A DNA stretch of 64,000 nt, taken from the NCBI RefSeq assembly GCF_003265345.1, contig NZ_QFWW01000034.1:67652-131651 (forward strand), in the 5' to 3' direction. The notes below the pieces were generated by a model. That model saw only the letters and a program-made list of their open reading frames with translations. It ran no database searches and had not been told where the DNA came from. A program made the translations under genes and the position numbers. This document shows positions 43,031 through 50,684 of this stretch, piece by piece (the stretch's first letter is position 1; every line of letters begins with the position of its first letter). This DNA comes from Lentzea terrae (GTDB lineage Bacteria > Actinomycetota > Actinomycetes > Mycobacteriales > Pseudonocardiaceae).

Positions 43031-43705
43031 CTAACGGGTGAAGACGCGTTCGGCGTCGTCGCGGTGGACGTGCAGGTCCCAGTAGACGGGGGCGATCTCG
43101 TCGGCCGTGGCCGTCGGGGCTCCCGGCGGGCCGTCGGTGCCGATCCACACTCCGATGGCGACGTGCGCGGCCTGGACGCCGGTGCCGGCCAGTTCCTTGT
43201 GCAGGTTGAGCACCCAGTTCCGCAACGCAGCGGCGGCGGCGTTCGCGTTGCCGAGCATGGGCAGCGGATCGATCGAGCCCGCGCCGGTGCTGTAGAGCAA
43301 CGTGCCTGCGCCCGCCTCGCGCATCGCGGGCAGCACCGCCTGCGTGGCCGTGATGGCGCCGTAGAACAGCAGTTCCAGCTCTCGCTGCACGTCCGCCGGC
43401 GTGGTCTGCGACGGGACGGTCAACGTCGTGGTGGCGATGGTCCCGGTGGGTGAGTACTCCAGCACGTCGATGCCGCCGAAACGCGCGGCGGCGTCCTTGA
43501 GCGCCTGCGTGAGGGCCTCGGGGTCGCGTACGTCCGCGGCGAACCCGGCAGCGGTGATGCCCTCCGCTTCGAGCGTGCCGGCCAGGTCGTCGAGTTTGGC
43601 CTGGTTGCGCGCGACTAGGGCGACGTCGAAGCCGCGGCTGCCGAAGGTGCGGGCGATGGCCAGGCCCATCCCCGGCCCGGCTCCGACGATGGCGATGGTC
43701 GGCAT
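43031..43705 (-). CDS. Atypical SDR-family protein lacking the YxxxK pair
   Basis: 224 residues with a good nucleotide motif VGAGPGMG (7-14) and Rossmann strands (VALVARN, GFAADV). At the active site, where YxxxK is expected, the sequence is LGNANAAAAALRNW, so the general base Tyr and the Lys are absent; Ser of LLYSTG remains. It may bind NAD(P) without classic dehydrogenase chemistry; a subgroup of actinobacterial SDRs shares this. Start has AGGAG upstream. It is divergent from the TetR gene with a shared operator. Confidence 0.85.
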   Translation of the reverse strand: MPTIAIVGAGPGMGLAIARTFGSRGFDVALVARNQAKLDDLAGTLEAEGITAAGFAADVRDPEALTQALKDAAARFGGIDVLEYSPTGTIATTTLTVPSQTTPADVQRELELLFYGAITATQAVLPAMREAGAGTLLYSTGAGSIDPLPMLGNANAAAAALRNWVLNLHKELAGTGVQAAHVAIGVWIGTDGPPGAPTATADEIAPVYWDLHVHRDDAERVFTR

Positions 43706-43717
43706 GTCCACTCCTAT

Positions 43718-43780
43718 CCGGAAAGGCCTATCCGTTTCCGTCGCGGCCAGCGTAGCACCGAAGTGGATAAGCCTTTCCGG
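43718..43780. promoter_or_regulatory. Candidate TetR operator: long inverted repeat in the SDR-TetR gap
   Basis: CCGGAAAGGCCTATCC (43718-43733) and GGATAAGCCTTTCCGG (43765-43780) are inverted copies with 15 of 16 matches, separated by 31 bases, between the divergent genes. Each arm also holds an AGGCCT-like core. This arrangement fits two TetR-dimer sites covering both promoters. Confidence 0.75.
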
Positions 43781-43797
43781 TTGGTAGGCTCGGAGGT

Positions 43798-44454
43798 GTG
43801 AACAGCCCATGTCTGCGCAGCGACGCGGAACGCAACCGCGCGCGGATCATCGCGGCCGCGCGCACGGTGTTCGCGCGCGACGGTCTGGGCGCCTCCATGG
43901 CGTCGGTCGCGCGCGAGGCGGAGGTGGGCATCGCGACGTTGTTCCGCCGCTTCCCCACGAAGGAAGAGCTGGTCGCGGCCGTCTTCGCGGACCGCATGGA
44001 CGCCTACGCCCGTGCCGTCGCGGTCGCCCTCGAAGACCCTGACCCCTGGCACGGGCTGGTCGGCTACATCGAGACCGTGTGCGAGATGCAGGCCGCCGAC
44101 TCCGGCTTCGCCGACGTGCTGACCATGACCTTCCCCGCCGCCAAGTGCCTGGAGGACCGTCGCCGCGAGGGGTACGAGGGCATCGTGCGGCTCATCGACC
44201 GGGCCAAGGCCGCGGGCAGCCTGCGCGAGGACTTCACCCCCGAGGACCTCGTGCTGGTGTACATGGCCAACGCCGGCGTGGTCAACGCGACCGGCGACGC
44301 CGCCCCCGACAGTTGGCGCCGCGTCGTGGCCTTGCTGATCGAGTCCTTCCGGGCCCCTGGTCGCGGTCCACTGCCCGACGCGCCCGAGCCTCGCGCCATC
44401 TACCGGGCCATGCTGCGCGCCGGGCAGGCGTGCCGCGGCGCGCAGGAGCGCTGA
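43798..44454 (+). CDS. TetR-family transcriptional regulator
   Basis: 218 residues: N-terminal helix-turn-helix RIIAAARTVFARDGLGASMA and AREAEVGIATLFRRFPTKEE (about 16-58), then a helical ligand-binding domain. GTG start. Divergent to the SDR-DoxX unit and next to a strong inverted repeat, so it very probably represses both directions until an unknown ligand binds. Confidence 0.92.
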   Translation: MNSPCLRSDAERNRARIIAAARTVFARDGLGASMASVAREAEVGIATLFRRFPTKEELVAAVFADRMDAYARAVAVALEDPDPWHGLVGYIETVCEMQAADSGFADVLTMTFPAAKCLEDRRREGYEGIVRLIDRAKAAGSLREDFTPEDLVLVYMANAGVVNATGDAAPDSWRRVVALLIESFRAPGRGPLPDAPEPRAIYRAMLRAGQACRGAQER

Positions 44455-45672
44455 TCAGGCGAACCAGGTGCCGCCGCTGCGCCGGTAGCCCAGCGCGGAG
44501 TACACGGCGTCCACAAGGGACTGTCCGCGCGCGTTGGCGGCGAGTCCCGGGCCCTGCTTGTTCATCGCGTAACCGAACGAGATCCGCGCCTTCGGGTCGG
44601 CGAACCCGAGTGAGCCGCCCATCCCGGTGTGCCCGAACGCCTCCTCGGACATCAGCAGGCCTTCCGCGTCGTTCGGCGGCAGGTAGGAGTTGTCCACCTG
44701 CTTCTGGAACCCGAGGGCGAACCGCGACGGCACGCCCACCACGACGTCGAGGCCGGACACCACGACGTTGGACATCTGCGGGATCTGCTCCGGTTCGACC
44801 AGCCGCACGCCGTTGTACTCACCGCCGAGCGCGAGCGGCCGGTACATGCCGGCGAGCCCGCGGGCGTTGGAGATGCCGCCGATCGCGCCCATCTCGGCCG
44901 TGTGCGCGGCGCGCGAGTCCGACTCGCCCGGCGCCATGTAGCCGCCGTTGTTGAGCAGCATCAGGCCGGGCATCGACTCGGGCTGGGTCATCGCGGTGAC
45001 GAACAGCGACGGCAGCAGGATGCCCGGCTGCGTCGGGTCGACCGGGATCGTGTGCGCGACATGGGGTTCGAGGTCCTCCGGCAGGCCCATCCAGAAGTCG
45101 AGGCCGAGCGGGCCGGAGACCTCCTTCTCGAAGAACTGGCCGAGCGTCAGGCCGGTGACGCGGCGGACGATCTCGCCGGCCAGGAAGCCGAACGTCAGGC
45201 CGTGGTAGCCGTGCCGGGTGCCGGGCTCCCAGAGCGGTTTCTGGGCGGCGAGCGTCGAAGTGACGAGTTCCCAGTCGTAGAAGGCGCCGGCGGGCAGCCA
45301 GTCGGTCAACGCGGGCAGGCCGGCCTGGTGCGACAGGACGTGCCGGACGAGCGTCGCGTCCTTGCCCTCGGCGCCGTACTCCGGCCAGTAGCGAGTGACC
45401 GGCGCGTTGAGGTCGAGAGCGCCGCGCGAGGCGAGGATGTGCGCGCACAGAGCGGTGGCGGCCTTGGTGCACGACCACACGTGCACGATGGTCTCCTCGG
45501 ACCACGGCTGGCCGGTGACGGGGTCGGCCACACCGCCCCAGAGGTCGACGACGGGCTCGCCCTCGAGGGTCACGTGCACGGAGGCGCCCACCTCCCCGCG
45601 CTCGGCGAAGTTGCGTTCGAACTCGGCACGCACCTCCGCGAACTGCGGGGCACAGGTTCCCTGGATCGACAT
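44455..45672 (-). CDS. Serine hydrolase, class C beta-lactamase/family VIII esterase-like
   Basis: 405 residues with the SxxK motif SCTKAA (about 67-72), a Tyr motif near YHGLT (about 154-158) and HTGMGG in place of KTG near 342, the pattern of EstB-type family VIII esterases rather than true beta-lactamases. No signal peptide, so it is cytoplasmic. It abuts the convergent TetR gene (44454/44455). Confidence 0.88.
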   Translation of the reverse strand: MSIQGTCAPQFAEVRAEFERNFAERGEVGASVHVTLEGEPVVDLWGGVADPVTGQPWSEETIVHVWSCTKAATALCAHILASRGALDLNAPVTRYWPEYGAEGKDATLVRHVLSHQAGLPALTDWLPAGAFYDWELVTSTLAAQKPLWEPGTRHGYHGLTFGFLAGEIVRRVTGLTLGQFFEKEVSGPLGLDFWMGLPEDLEPHVAHTIPVDPTQPGILLPSLFVTAMTQPESMPGLMLLNNGGYMAPGESDSRAAHTAEMGAIGGISNARGLAGMYRPLALGGEYNGVRLVEPEQIPQMSNVVVSGLDVVVGVPSRFALGFQKQVDNSYLPPNDAEGLLMSEEAFGHTGMGGSLGFADPKARISFGYAMNKQGPGLAANARGQSLVDAVYSALGYRRSGGTWFA

Positions 45673-45744
45673 TGACCCTCCTCGTCGGCGGGATCGGCGG
45701 TTGCCTTTAGGGCATCACTGAGAGGAACCACGGATTAGTAGGGA

Positions 45745-45764
45745 ACACTTAGCGGCTAACGTGT
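45745..45764. promoter_or_regulatory. Imperfect palindrome in the serine hydrolase-LAL gap
   Basis: ACACTTAGCGGCTAACGTGT reads the same on both strands apart from one inserted base. It lies in the 250-base divergent gap 45673-45922 and could be an operator. Nothing else in the gap is convincing. Confidence 0.3.
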
Positions 45765-45922
45765 CCGGCCTCACACAGAGCAGCAGTGCTACTCAGAGTG
45801 AGTGATCGCGTACGGAAAGCGGCTCTTGCCGGGTCAAGACACCCACATGGAAGACTCAGCGCTGCTCCGCCGAAGCTCGCCGGGAGGCCGTCATCGTCGA
45901 CACTCCGCTCCGTGCCGCGATC

Positions 45923-48679
45923 GTGGGACGGGAACCGGAACTGCGCGCCGTGCTCGACTGCGTCGACTCCGCGCCCGCGACCGGCCTCGTCGTCGTGCAG
46001 GTGAGCGGGGAGCCGGGCATCGGCAAGACCAGCCTGCTCGCGGAGCTCGCCCGCCGGCTGCGGGAACGGCACTGCGGCGTGCTGACGTCGGCGTCGGACG
46101 TGCTCGGCAAGCGCATCCCGTACGGGGCGGTGGTGGCGTTGATCCGCTCGCTCAGCGTGCCTGCGCCGCTGGACAAGATCCGCGCGGATGCCTTGGCGGC
46201 GCTGGAGATCTCCGTGACCGAGGACTCCGGCGCGTGGTTCGGCCGCGCGTGCGATCGCGTGGTTCGCCTGCTGACGGAACTCACCGCGACGCGCCCGGCG
46301 GCGTTGCTGATCGACGACCTCGACCACGTCGACGACGACTCCCTGGCCCTGCTCACGTTGGTGCTGCGCCGGGTCTCGGCCGCCCCGCTGGTGCTGATCA
46401 CCGCGAGCCGTGCGCACACCAGCGAACCCGGCGCCGAGCACCTGCTGGACCGGGTGGAACAGCACGCGGAGGTCATGCGGCTGGCGCTCGCCCCGCTGTC
46501 CGGCGCGGATGTCGCGCGGATCGTCGAGTCCGTCCTGCAGACCGCCCCGGACGACGCCCTCGCCCGCGAGGTCCAGCAACGATCCGACGGAAACCCGTTC
46601 TTCGTCACCGAGATCGCGCGCTCGCTACGGGAACTCGAGCTGGTGACGGTCGACAACAACCGGGCGCGGCTGGCCGTCTCGCCGGACGCCATCCGCCTCA
46701 CGCGCCGCGAAGCCGTCCTCCGGAGGGTCGCACCGCTCGAGAACGACACACGGCTCGTTGCACGCGCCGTCGCCGTGTTCCGCAGAGTCCGACTCGACCA
46801 GATCTCTTTGCTGGCGCGCGTTGCGAGTCTTCCGGAGTCAACGGTCGTGGCCGCGTTCGACGAGCTTCTGCGCGCGCACATCGTGGTGCACGACGACGAT
46901 CGCGGCTATCGGTTCTCGCACGCCCTTGTCGGCGAAGCGCTCTACCACGAGGTGGGCCCGGCCCAACGCCGCCACCTGCACTCGCTGATTTCCGCGCGGC
47001 TGCTGGAAGATCGCGCGCAGGGCCTGCCGGTCGACCTCCTGCAACTCGCCTGGCACCTCGCCGAGTCCGCTGCGCCCGGCGACCGCGTGGCCGTCGGCGT
47101 CCTGGCCGAGGCGGCTTCCGTCGCCCGTGCGACCGCCCCCGAAACCGCGGCCGCCCTGTGCGCCCGAGCCCTGCAGTTGTTGCCGCGCAACGCGCCTGAA
47201 CGTGCCGAGCTGCTGGCGTTGCAGTGCCGGGTGCTGGCCAGAGCATCTCGTCCGGCCCTGGCGATCGAACCGGGTCTGGCCGCGCTGGAGTCGTTGGAAC
47301 CTGGGCAAGAACGCACACGCGTTGCCACCGCGGTCATCTCGTCGTTGTTCTCCGTCGGCCGCACGGCAGAAGCGATGGAACTGGCCGATGGCGAAGTCGC
47401 GCGCGGTTCAGTCCCTGCTTCGTTGGAAGCCCAACGCGCCGTGCTCATGATCTACAACAACCGCCACGACGACGCCGTGTCCGAGGTCGCGCGCGTTGAG
47501 GCGTTGCCCATCAGCTCGCCGGCCGAAGGCGTGATCGTCTTCGAGCACCTGGCCATGCTCAGTTCGTTGCTCTTCCAGCACGACCGCACCGTCGAGTACG
47601 CCAACCGCGCTCTGGCCTGCAGCGACGGCCAGCCGATGCTGGAGCTGCAGGCGTTGTCGGTCTGCGCGTCGATCACTGCGCTCGCGGGTCTCGTGCACGA
47701 CGCGTCGTGGCGGGTCCGCAGAGCCGAGGAACTCGTCGACCAGGTCGGCTCACACGGTTTCCGCGCCGAACGGGCCGCCTCACGGGTGGCGCTCGACTGG
47801 CTGGGCGGCCGGTGGGACGCGGCACTCGACGGCATCGGGCGCTGGCTCCCGGACGTCGAAGCCGCCCAAGCAGACCAGGCTCTCGGTGTGCTGCACGCGA
47901 TCGAGCTCCACATCCGCACGTGGCGCGGCGAGCTCGACGTCGCCGCCCGCCTGGCCGCGCTGCCGGCACCGCAGTCGGTCAACATCTCGAAGCTGCACGC
48001 CGCCGCGCTCGCCGAGTACCTGATCGCGCGCGGGGAGGTCGACGAGGCCTACACGTTGCTTGGCAACGCCATCGGCTCACGGCTGGAGTCCGCCTACTCG
48101 TGCGTCCTGGTCGCCCGCATGATCGAGCTCGACCAGGAACGAGGGCAGTCCCAGCAGGCCTTGGCAGCGCTGGACCGGCTGGCCGCGGTGTCGTCCACCC
48201 GCGTCTCACCCTGGTCGCGCACGACGATCCGGCGCGTGACCGGCGTGGTGCGGCAGGACGCGGACCTGTTGCGGGAGGCGGTCTCCGAGGCCGCGCTGGG
48301 CGGGCTGGAGTTCGAGAAGGCCCGCGCGCAGCTCGCGCTCGGCGAGGCCTCTGCCGACGAGGTGCCGACCCTGGTCGAGGCCTACACGGCGTTCCAACGG
48401 CTCGGCGCGCACGGGTTGCGGCGCCAGGCAGGCAACCGTTTGCGCACGCTGGGAGCCAAGGTCCCACGGGCGCGCTCGAAGGCGCCGGGGCTGCTGACCG
48501 AGGCCGAGGAGAACGTGGCGCGGCTGGTGCAGCAGGGCATGCGGAACCGGGACATCGCGGCCGCGTTGCACTACAGCCCGCGCACGATCGAGGTCTACCT
48601 GTCCCGCATCTACGCCAAGCTGCACGTGTCCTCACGGCTGGAGCTCGCCCGCGTGCTCGACGCCATGCAACAACGTTAG
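45923..48679 (+). CDS. Large ATP-binding LuxR-family (LAL) regulator
   Basis: 918 residues: an N-terminal AAA/STAND ATPase (GREPELRAV, Walker A GEPGIGKTS near 30-38, Walker B LLIDDLDHVDDDS near 132), a long helical TPR-like middle (about 380-830), and a C-terminal LuxR helix-turn-helix (LTEAEENVARLVQQGMRNRD, YSPRTIEVYLSRIY). LAL regulators respond to ligands via ATP-dependent assembly. The start is unsure: the GTG at 45923 has no ribosome site, while a GGGAGG at 45882-45887 precedes only GTC/ATC codons in this frame. Confidence 0.9.
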   Translation: MGREPELRAVLDCVDSAPATGLVVVQVSGEPGIGKTSLLAELARRLRERHCGVLTSASDVLGKRIPYGAVVALIRSLSVPAPLDKIRADALAALEISVTEDSGAWFGRACDRVVRLLTELTATRPAALLIDDLDHVDDDSLALLTLVLRRVSAAPLVLITASRAHTSEPGAEHLLDRVEQHAEVMRLALAPLSGADVARIVESVLQTAPDDALAREVQQRSDGNPFFVTEIARSLRELELVTVDNNRARLAVSPDAIRLTRREAVLRRVAPLENDTRLVARAVAVFRRVRLDQISLLARVASLPESTVVAAFDELLRAHIVVHDDDRGYRFSHALVGEALYHEVGPAQRRHLHSLISARLLEDRAQGLPVDLLQLAWHLAESAAPGDRVAVGVLAEAASVARATAPETAAALCARALQLLPRNAPERAELLALQCRVLARASRPALAIEPGLAALESLEPGQERTRVATAVISSLFSVGRTAEAMELADGEVARGSVPASLEAQRAVLMIYNNRHDDAVSEVARVEALPISSPAEGVIVFEHLAMLSSLLFQHDRTVEYANRALACSDGQPMLELQALSVCASITALAGLVHDASWRVRRAEELVDQVGSHGFRAERAASRVALDWLGGRWDAALDGIGRWLPDVEAAQADQALGVLHAIELHIRTWRGELDVAARLAALPAPQSVNISKLHAAALAEYLIARGEVDEAYTLLGNAIGSRLESAYSCVLVARMIELDQERGQSQQALAALDRLAAVSSTRVSPWSRTTIRRVTGVVRQDADLLREAVSEAALGGLEFEKARAQLALGEASADEVPTLVEAYTAFQRLGAHGLRRQAGNRLRTLGAKVPRARSKAPGLLTEAEENVARLVQQGMRNRDIAAALHYSPRTIEVYLSRIYAKLHVSSRLELARVLDAMQQR

Positions 48680-48842
48680 TGCCGTGACCGCCAACCTTCA
48701 CCGCGTCTTCGACGCTCAGCAGGGCGCCTCGCGGCACCGGCCCCGCGCCCACAGCCAACCAGGATGAGGACGCGGGGCCGGCACCGCGAGGCACCCGTCT
48801 GACCGCCGAATACGGGGCAAAGGCTGGCGGTCACGGCACTAA
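48676..48842. mobile_element. MITE-like nested inverted-repeat element with TA flanks between convergent genes
   Basis: Outer 23-base arms (48676-48698 and 48820-48842) match at 22 positions; inner arms (48726-48747 and 48771-48792) match at about 20 of 22. The core 48679-48839 begins GTGCCGTGACCGCCA and is flanked by TA on each side, as for IS630/Tc1-type MITEs. The TA plus the first element base makes the TAG stop of both flanking genes. It would also serve as a strong bidirectional terminator. No coding capacity. Confidence 0.65.
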
Positions 48843-49786
48843 GCAGGCGGGGAGACCCGGCCGATTCGTTTGCGCACGCCATCCTGCTGGTAGCGCGCAA
48901 CGGTTTCGGCAAGCTGCTCGCACGCGCGCTCGATCGCCTGGCGGGCCTGGTTCCGCTCGCTCGTGATGGCGCTCAGGATCAACCCGGTCAGCGCCACCGA
49001 ACCGTTGAACGCCTGCAGCACGATCATCGTCGTCAGCAGGTCGGTCTGCGCGAAGTGCCCGCTGGCCGCGGACATCACAGCGGCCACGGAGATGATCGCG
49101 GCGCACGGGGCGGCGATCGCGAGCTGGAACCGCAGGGCCGCCCAGATCAGCATCGGGAACACCAGGAACAGCAGTCGTGACTCCGAGAGGGTCACGAACG
49201 AGGCGAGGAACGCCGTGACGACCAGCAACCCGGCGGCCTCCGCGAGTCGGCGCGGCGGAGCGTGCCAGTGCCGGGGGAGCGTCAGCAGCAGCGGCGTGAA
49301 CACCAGGACGCCCATCGCGTCGCCGGTCCACCACACCGCGAACACAGCGGGCATCTCGTGCCACGGGATCATGCCGTCGGCCTTCAACGCCAACGCGCCG
49401 ATGAGCGCGCTGATCAGCATCGCGCCCAGTGCGCCGGCGAACACGAGCAGCAGCGCGTCCTTCAAGCGGTCGAGCTGCGGCCGGAACCCGAAGCGCCGCA
49501 GCAGGTACCAGGCGACCAGCGGCGCGGCGGTGTTGCCGACGGTGATCACGGCGATCGCGCCGGGTCCCGCGCCGAGCGCGATGTTGGCGGTCAACGCGCC
49601 GAGGGCGATGCCCGGCCAGATCCGGCCGCCCGACATCAGCAGCGCCGCGACGGAGATCCCCGTGGGCAGCCACAGTGGAGTGACCTGGCCCTTGACCAGC
49701 GCCAGGACCAGCCCCACCTTCGCCGTCGCGTAGTAGGCGACCGCGACGGCGAGGATCGTCGTGGTGGTGCGCAGTGCGGCGTTCAC
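48839..49786 (-). CDS. Stand-alone MASE1-domain membrane protein
   Basis: 315 residues with about eight membrane helices in the MASE1 pattern (VTPLWLPTGISVAALLM, FAVWWTGDAMGVLVFTPLLL) and a short C-terminal coiled coil (RNQARQAIERACEQLAETVA). MASE1 is normally a sensor fused to a kinase or GGDEF output; none is present, so it may signal through a partner. Two GTG starts (49792, 49786) are possible; the second is better spaced from GGAG. It ends against the inverted-repeat element. Confidence 0.82.
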   Translation of the reverse strand: MNAALRTTTTILAVAVAYYATAKVGLVLALVKGQVTPLWLPTGISVAALLMSGGRIWPGIALGALTANIALGAGPGAIAVITVGNTAAPLVAWYLLRRFGFRPQLDRLKDALLLVFAGALGAMLISALIGALALKADGMIPWHEMPAVFAVWWTGDAMGVLVFTPLLLTLPRHWHAPPRRLAEAAGLLVVTAFLASFVTLSESRLLFLVFPMLIWAALRFQLAIAAPCAAIISVAAVMSAASGHFAQTDLLTTMIVLQAFNGSVALTGLILSAITSERNQARQAIERACEQLAETVARYQQDGVRKRIGRVSPPA

Positions 49787-49993
49787 CGGCACATGCTCCA
49801 CCCGTGCACACCGGTCCGCCAGACCTCGCGACGGGGCGTACCCGGTCGGACTCACTCCGTAGGTCCGTACCAGTCGGTTCCGCTGAGCAGGTGCTGAAGC
49901 GATCTGCGCGAGGGCAAGCCGAAGGCTCTGAGCTGCGCTGACGCTTAGTTGTCGTGGAAGCCGCACTACAGCCCGTCGCCACGAGGACGTGAG

Positions 49994-50650
49994 ATGGACT
50001 ACATGCGCACAGCCGAGGCGGTCGACGAGATCCGGGTCGAGGACGGCGGACGGCGCGTGGTGGTGGTCGCCGGTCGCCTCCACCTGCCGGTCTCCGCGGG
50101 TGTGACCGACGACCAGGCGCTGACGCTGGCCAGAGCGGGCACCACGGCCTGGCACCTCCTCCGCACGTGCGCGCACCTGCGGCCGGACGAGTCGATCGTC
50201 GTGCACGACGCCGCGAGCGAGGTCGGCGCGATCGCCGTCCAGCTGGCCCGCAGTTTCGCCGCCGGACGTGTGATCGCCACCGACTCCAGCCAGGCGCGCC
50301 GGCGCAAAGCGATGAAGCTAGGCGCCGACGTGGTCGTCGACTCCGGCCAGGACGGCATGGCCGAAATTCTGATCCAGGCGAACGAGGGCAAGCAGGTCGA
50401 CGTCGTGCTCGATCCAGGTGGCACGTTGAAAGCCTCATTGGACGCCCTCGCGCCGTTCGGCCGGATCGTCTGCTACGGCGCTGACCAGGACGAATCCATC
50501 AAGCTGACCGGTCTGCTGGGCGGCTCGCGCGCGGTCATCGGGTTCCGCTTCGAGCACACCCTCGACCGGCCGGACATGATCGCGAGGGCTGTCAGTGAGC
50601 TGTTCGGGTTGACCTCGGCTGGGCGATTGCGTCCGATGGCAGCTGACTAG
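49994..50650 (+). CDS. Short zinc-type MDR oxidoreductase lacking the GroES-like domain (possible remnant)
   Basis: 218 residues that match only the Rossmann part of quinone-oxidoreductase-like MDR proteins: the entry AGTTAWHLLRTCAHLRPDES, a nucleotide motif with ASEVGAIAVQLAR (usual GxGGVG replaced by ASEVGA) and VDVVLDPGG. The N-terminal catalytic barrel and the C-terminal end are missing (usual length about 320). It has its own start and ribosome site (GAGGAC), so it may be a reduced protein still made, or a decaying gene. Confidence 0.7.
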   Translation: MDYMRTAEAVDEIRVEDGGRRVVVVAGRLHLPVSAGVTDDQALTLARAGTTAWHLLRTCAHLRPDESIVVHDAASEVGAIAVQLARSFAAGRVIATDSSQARRRKAMKLGADVVVDSGQDGMAEILIQANEGKQVDVVLDPGGTLKASLDALAPFGRIVCYGADQDESIKLTGLLGGSRAVIGFRFEHTLDRPDMIARAVSELFGLTSAGRLRPMAAD

Positions 50651-50684
50651 TACCCGTTGGTAATAAAGCCGGACAAGGGGACCA

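Noticed and set aside
44455-45672. True beta-lactamase and resistance gene
   Set aside because: KTG motif is replaced by HTG and no signal peptide is present; this fits family VIII esterases.
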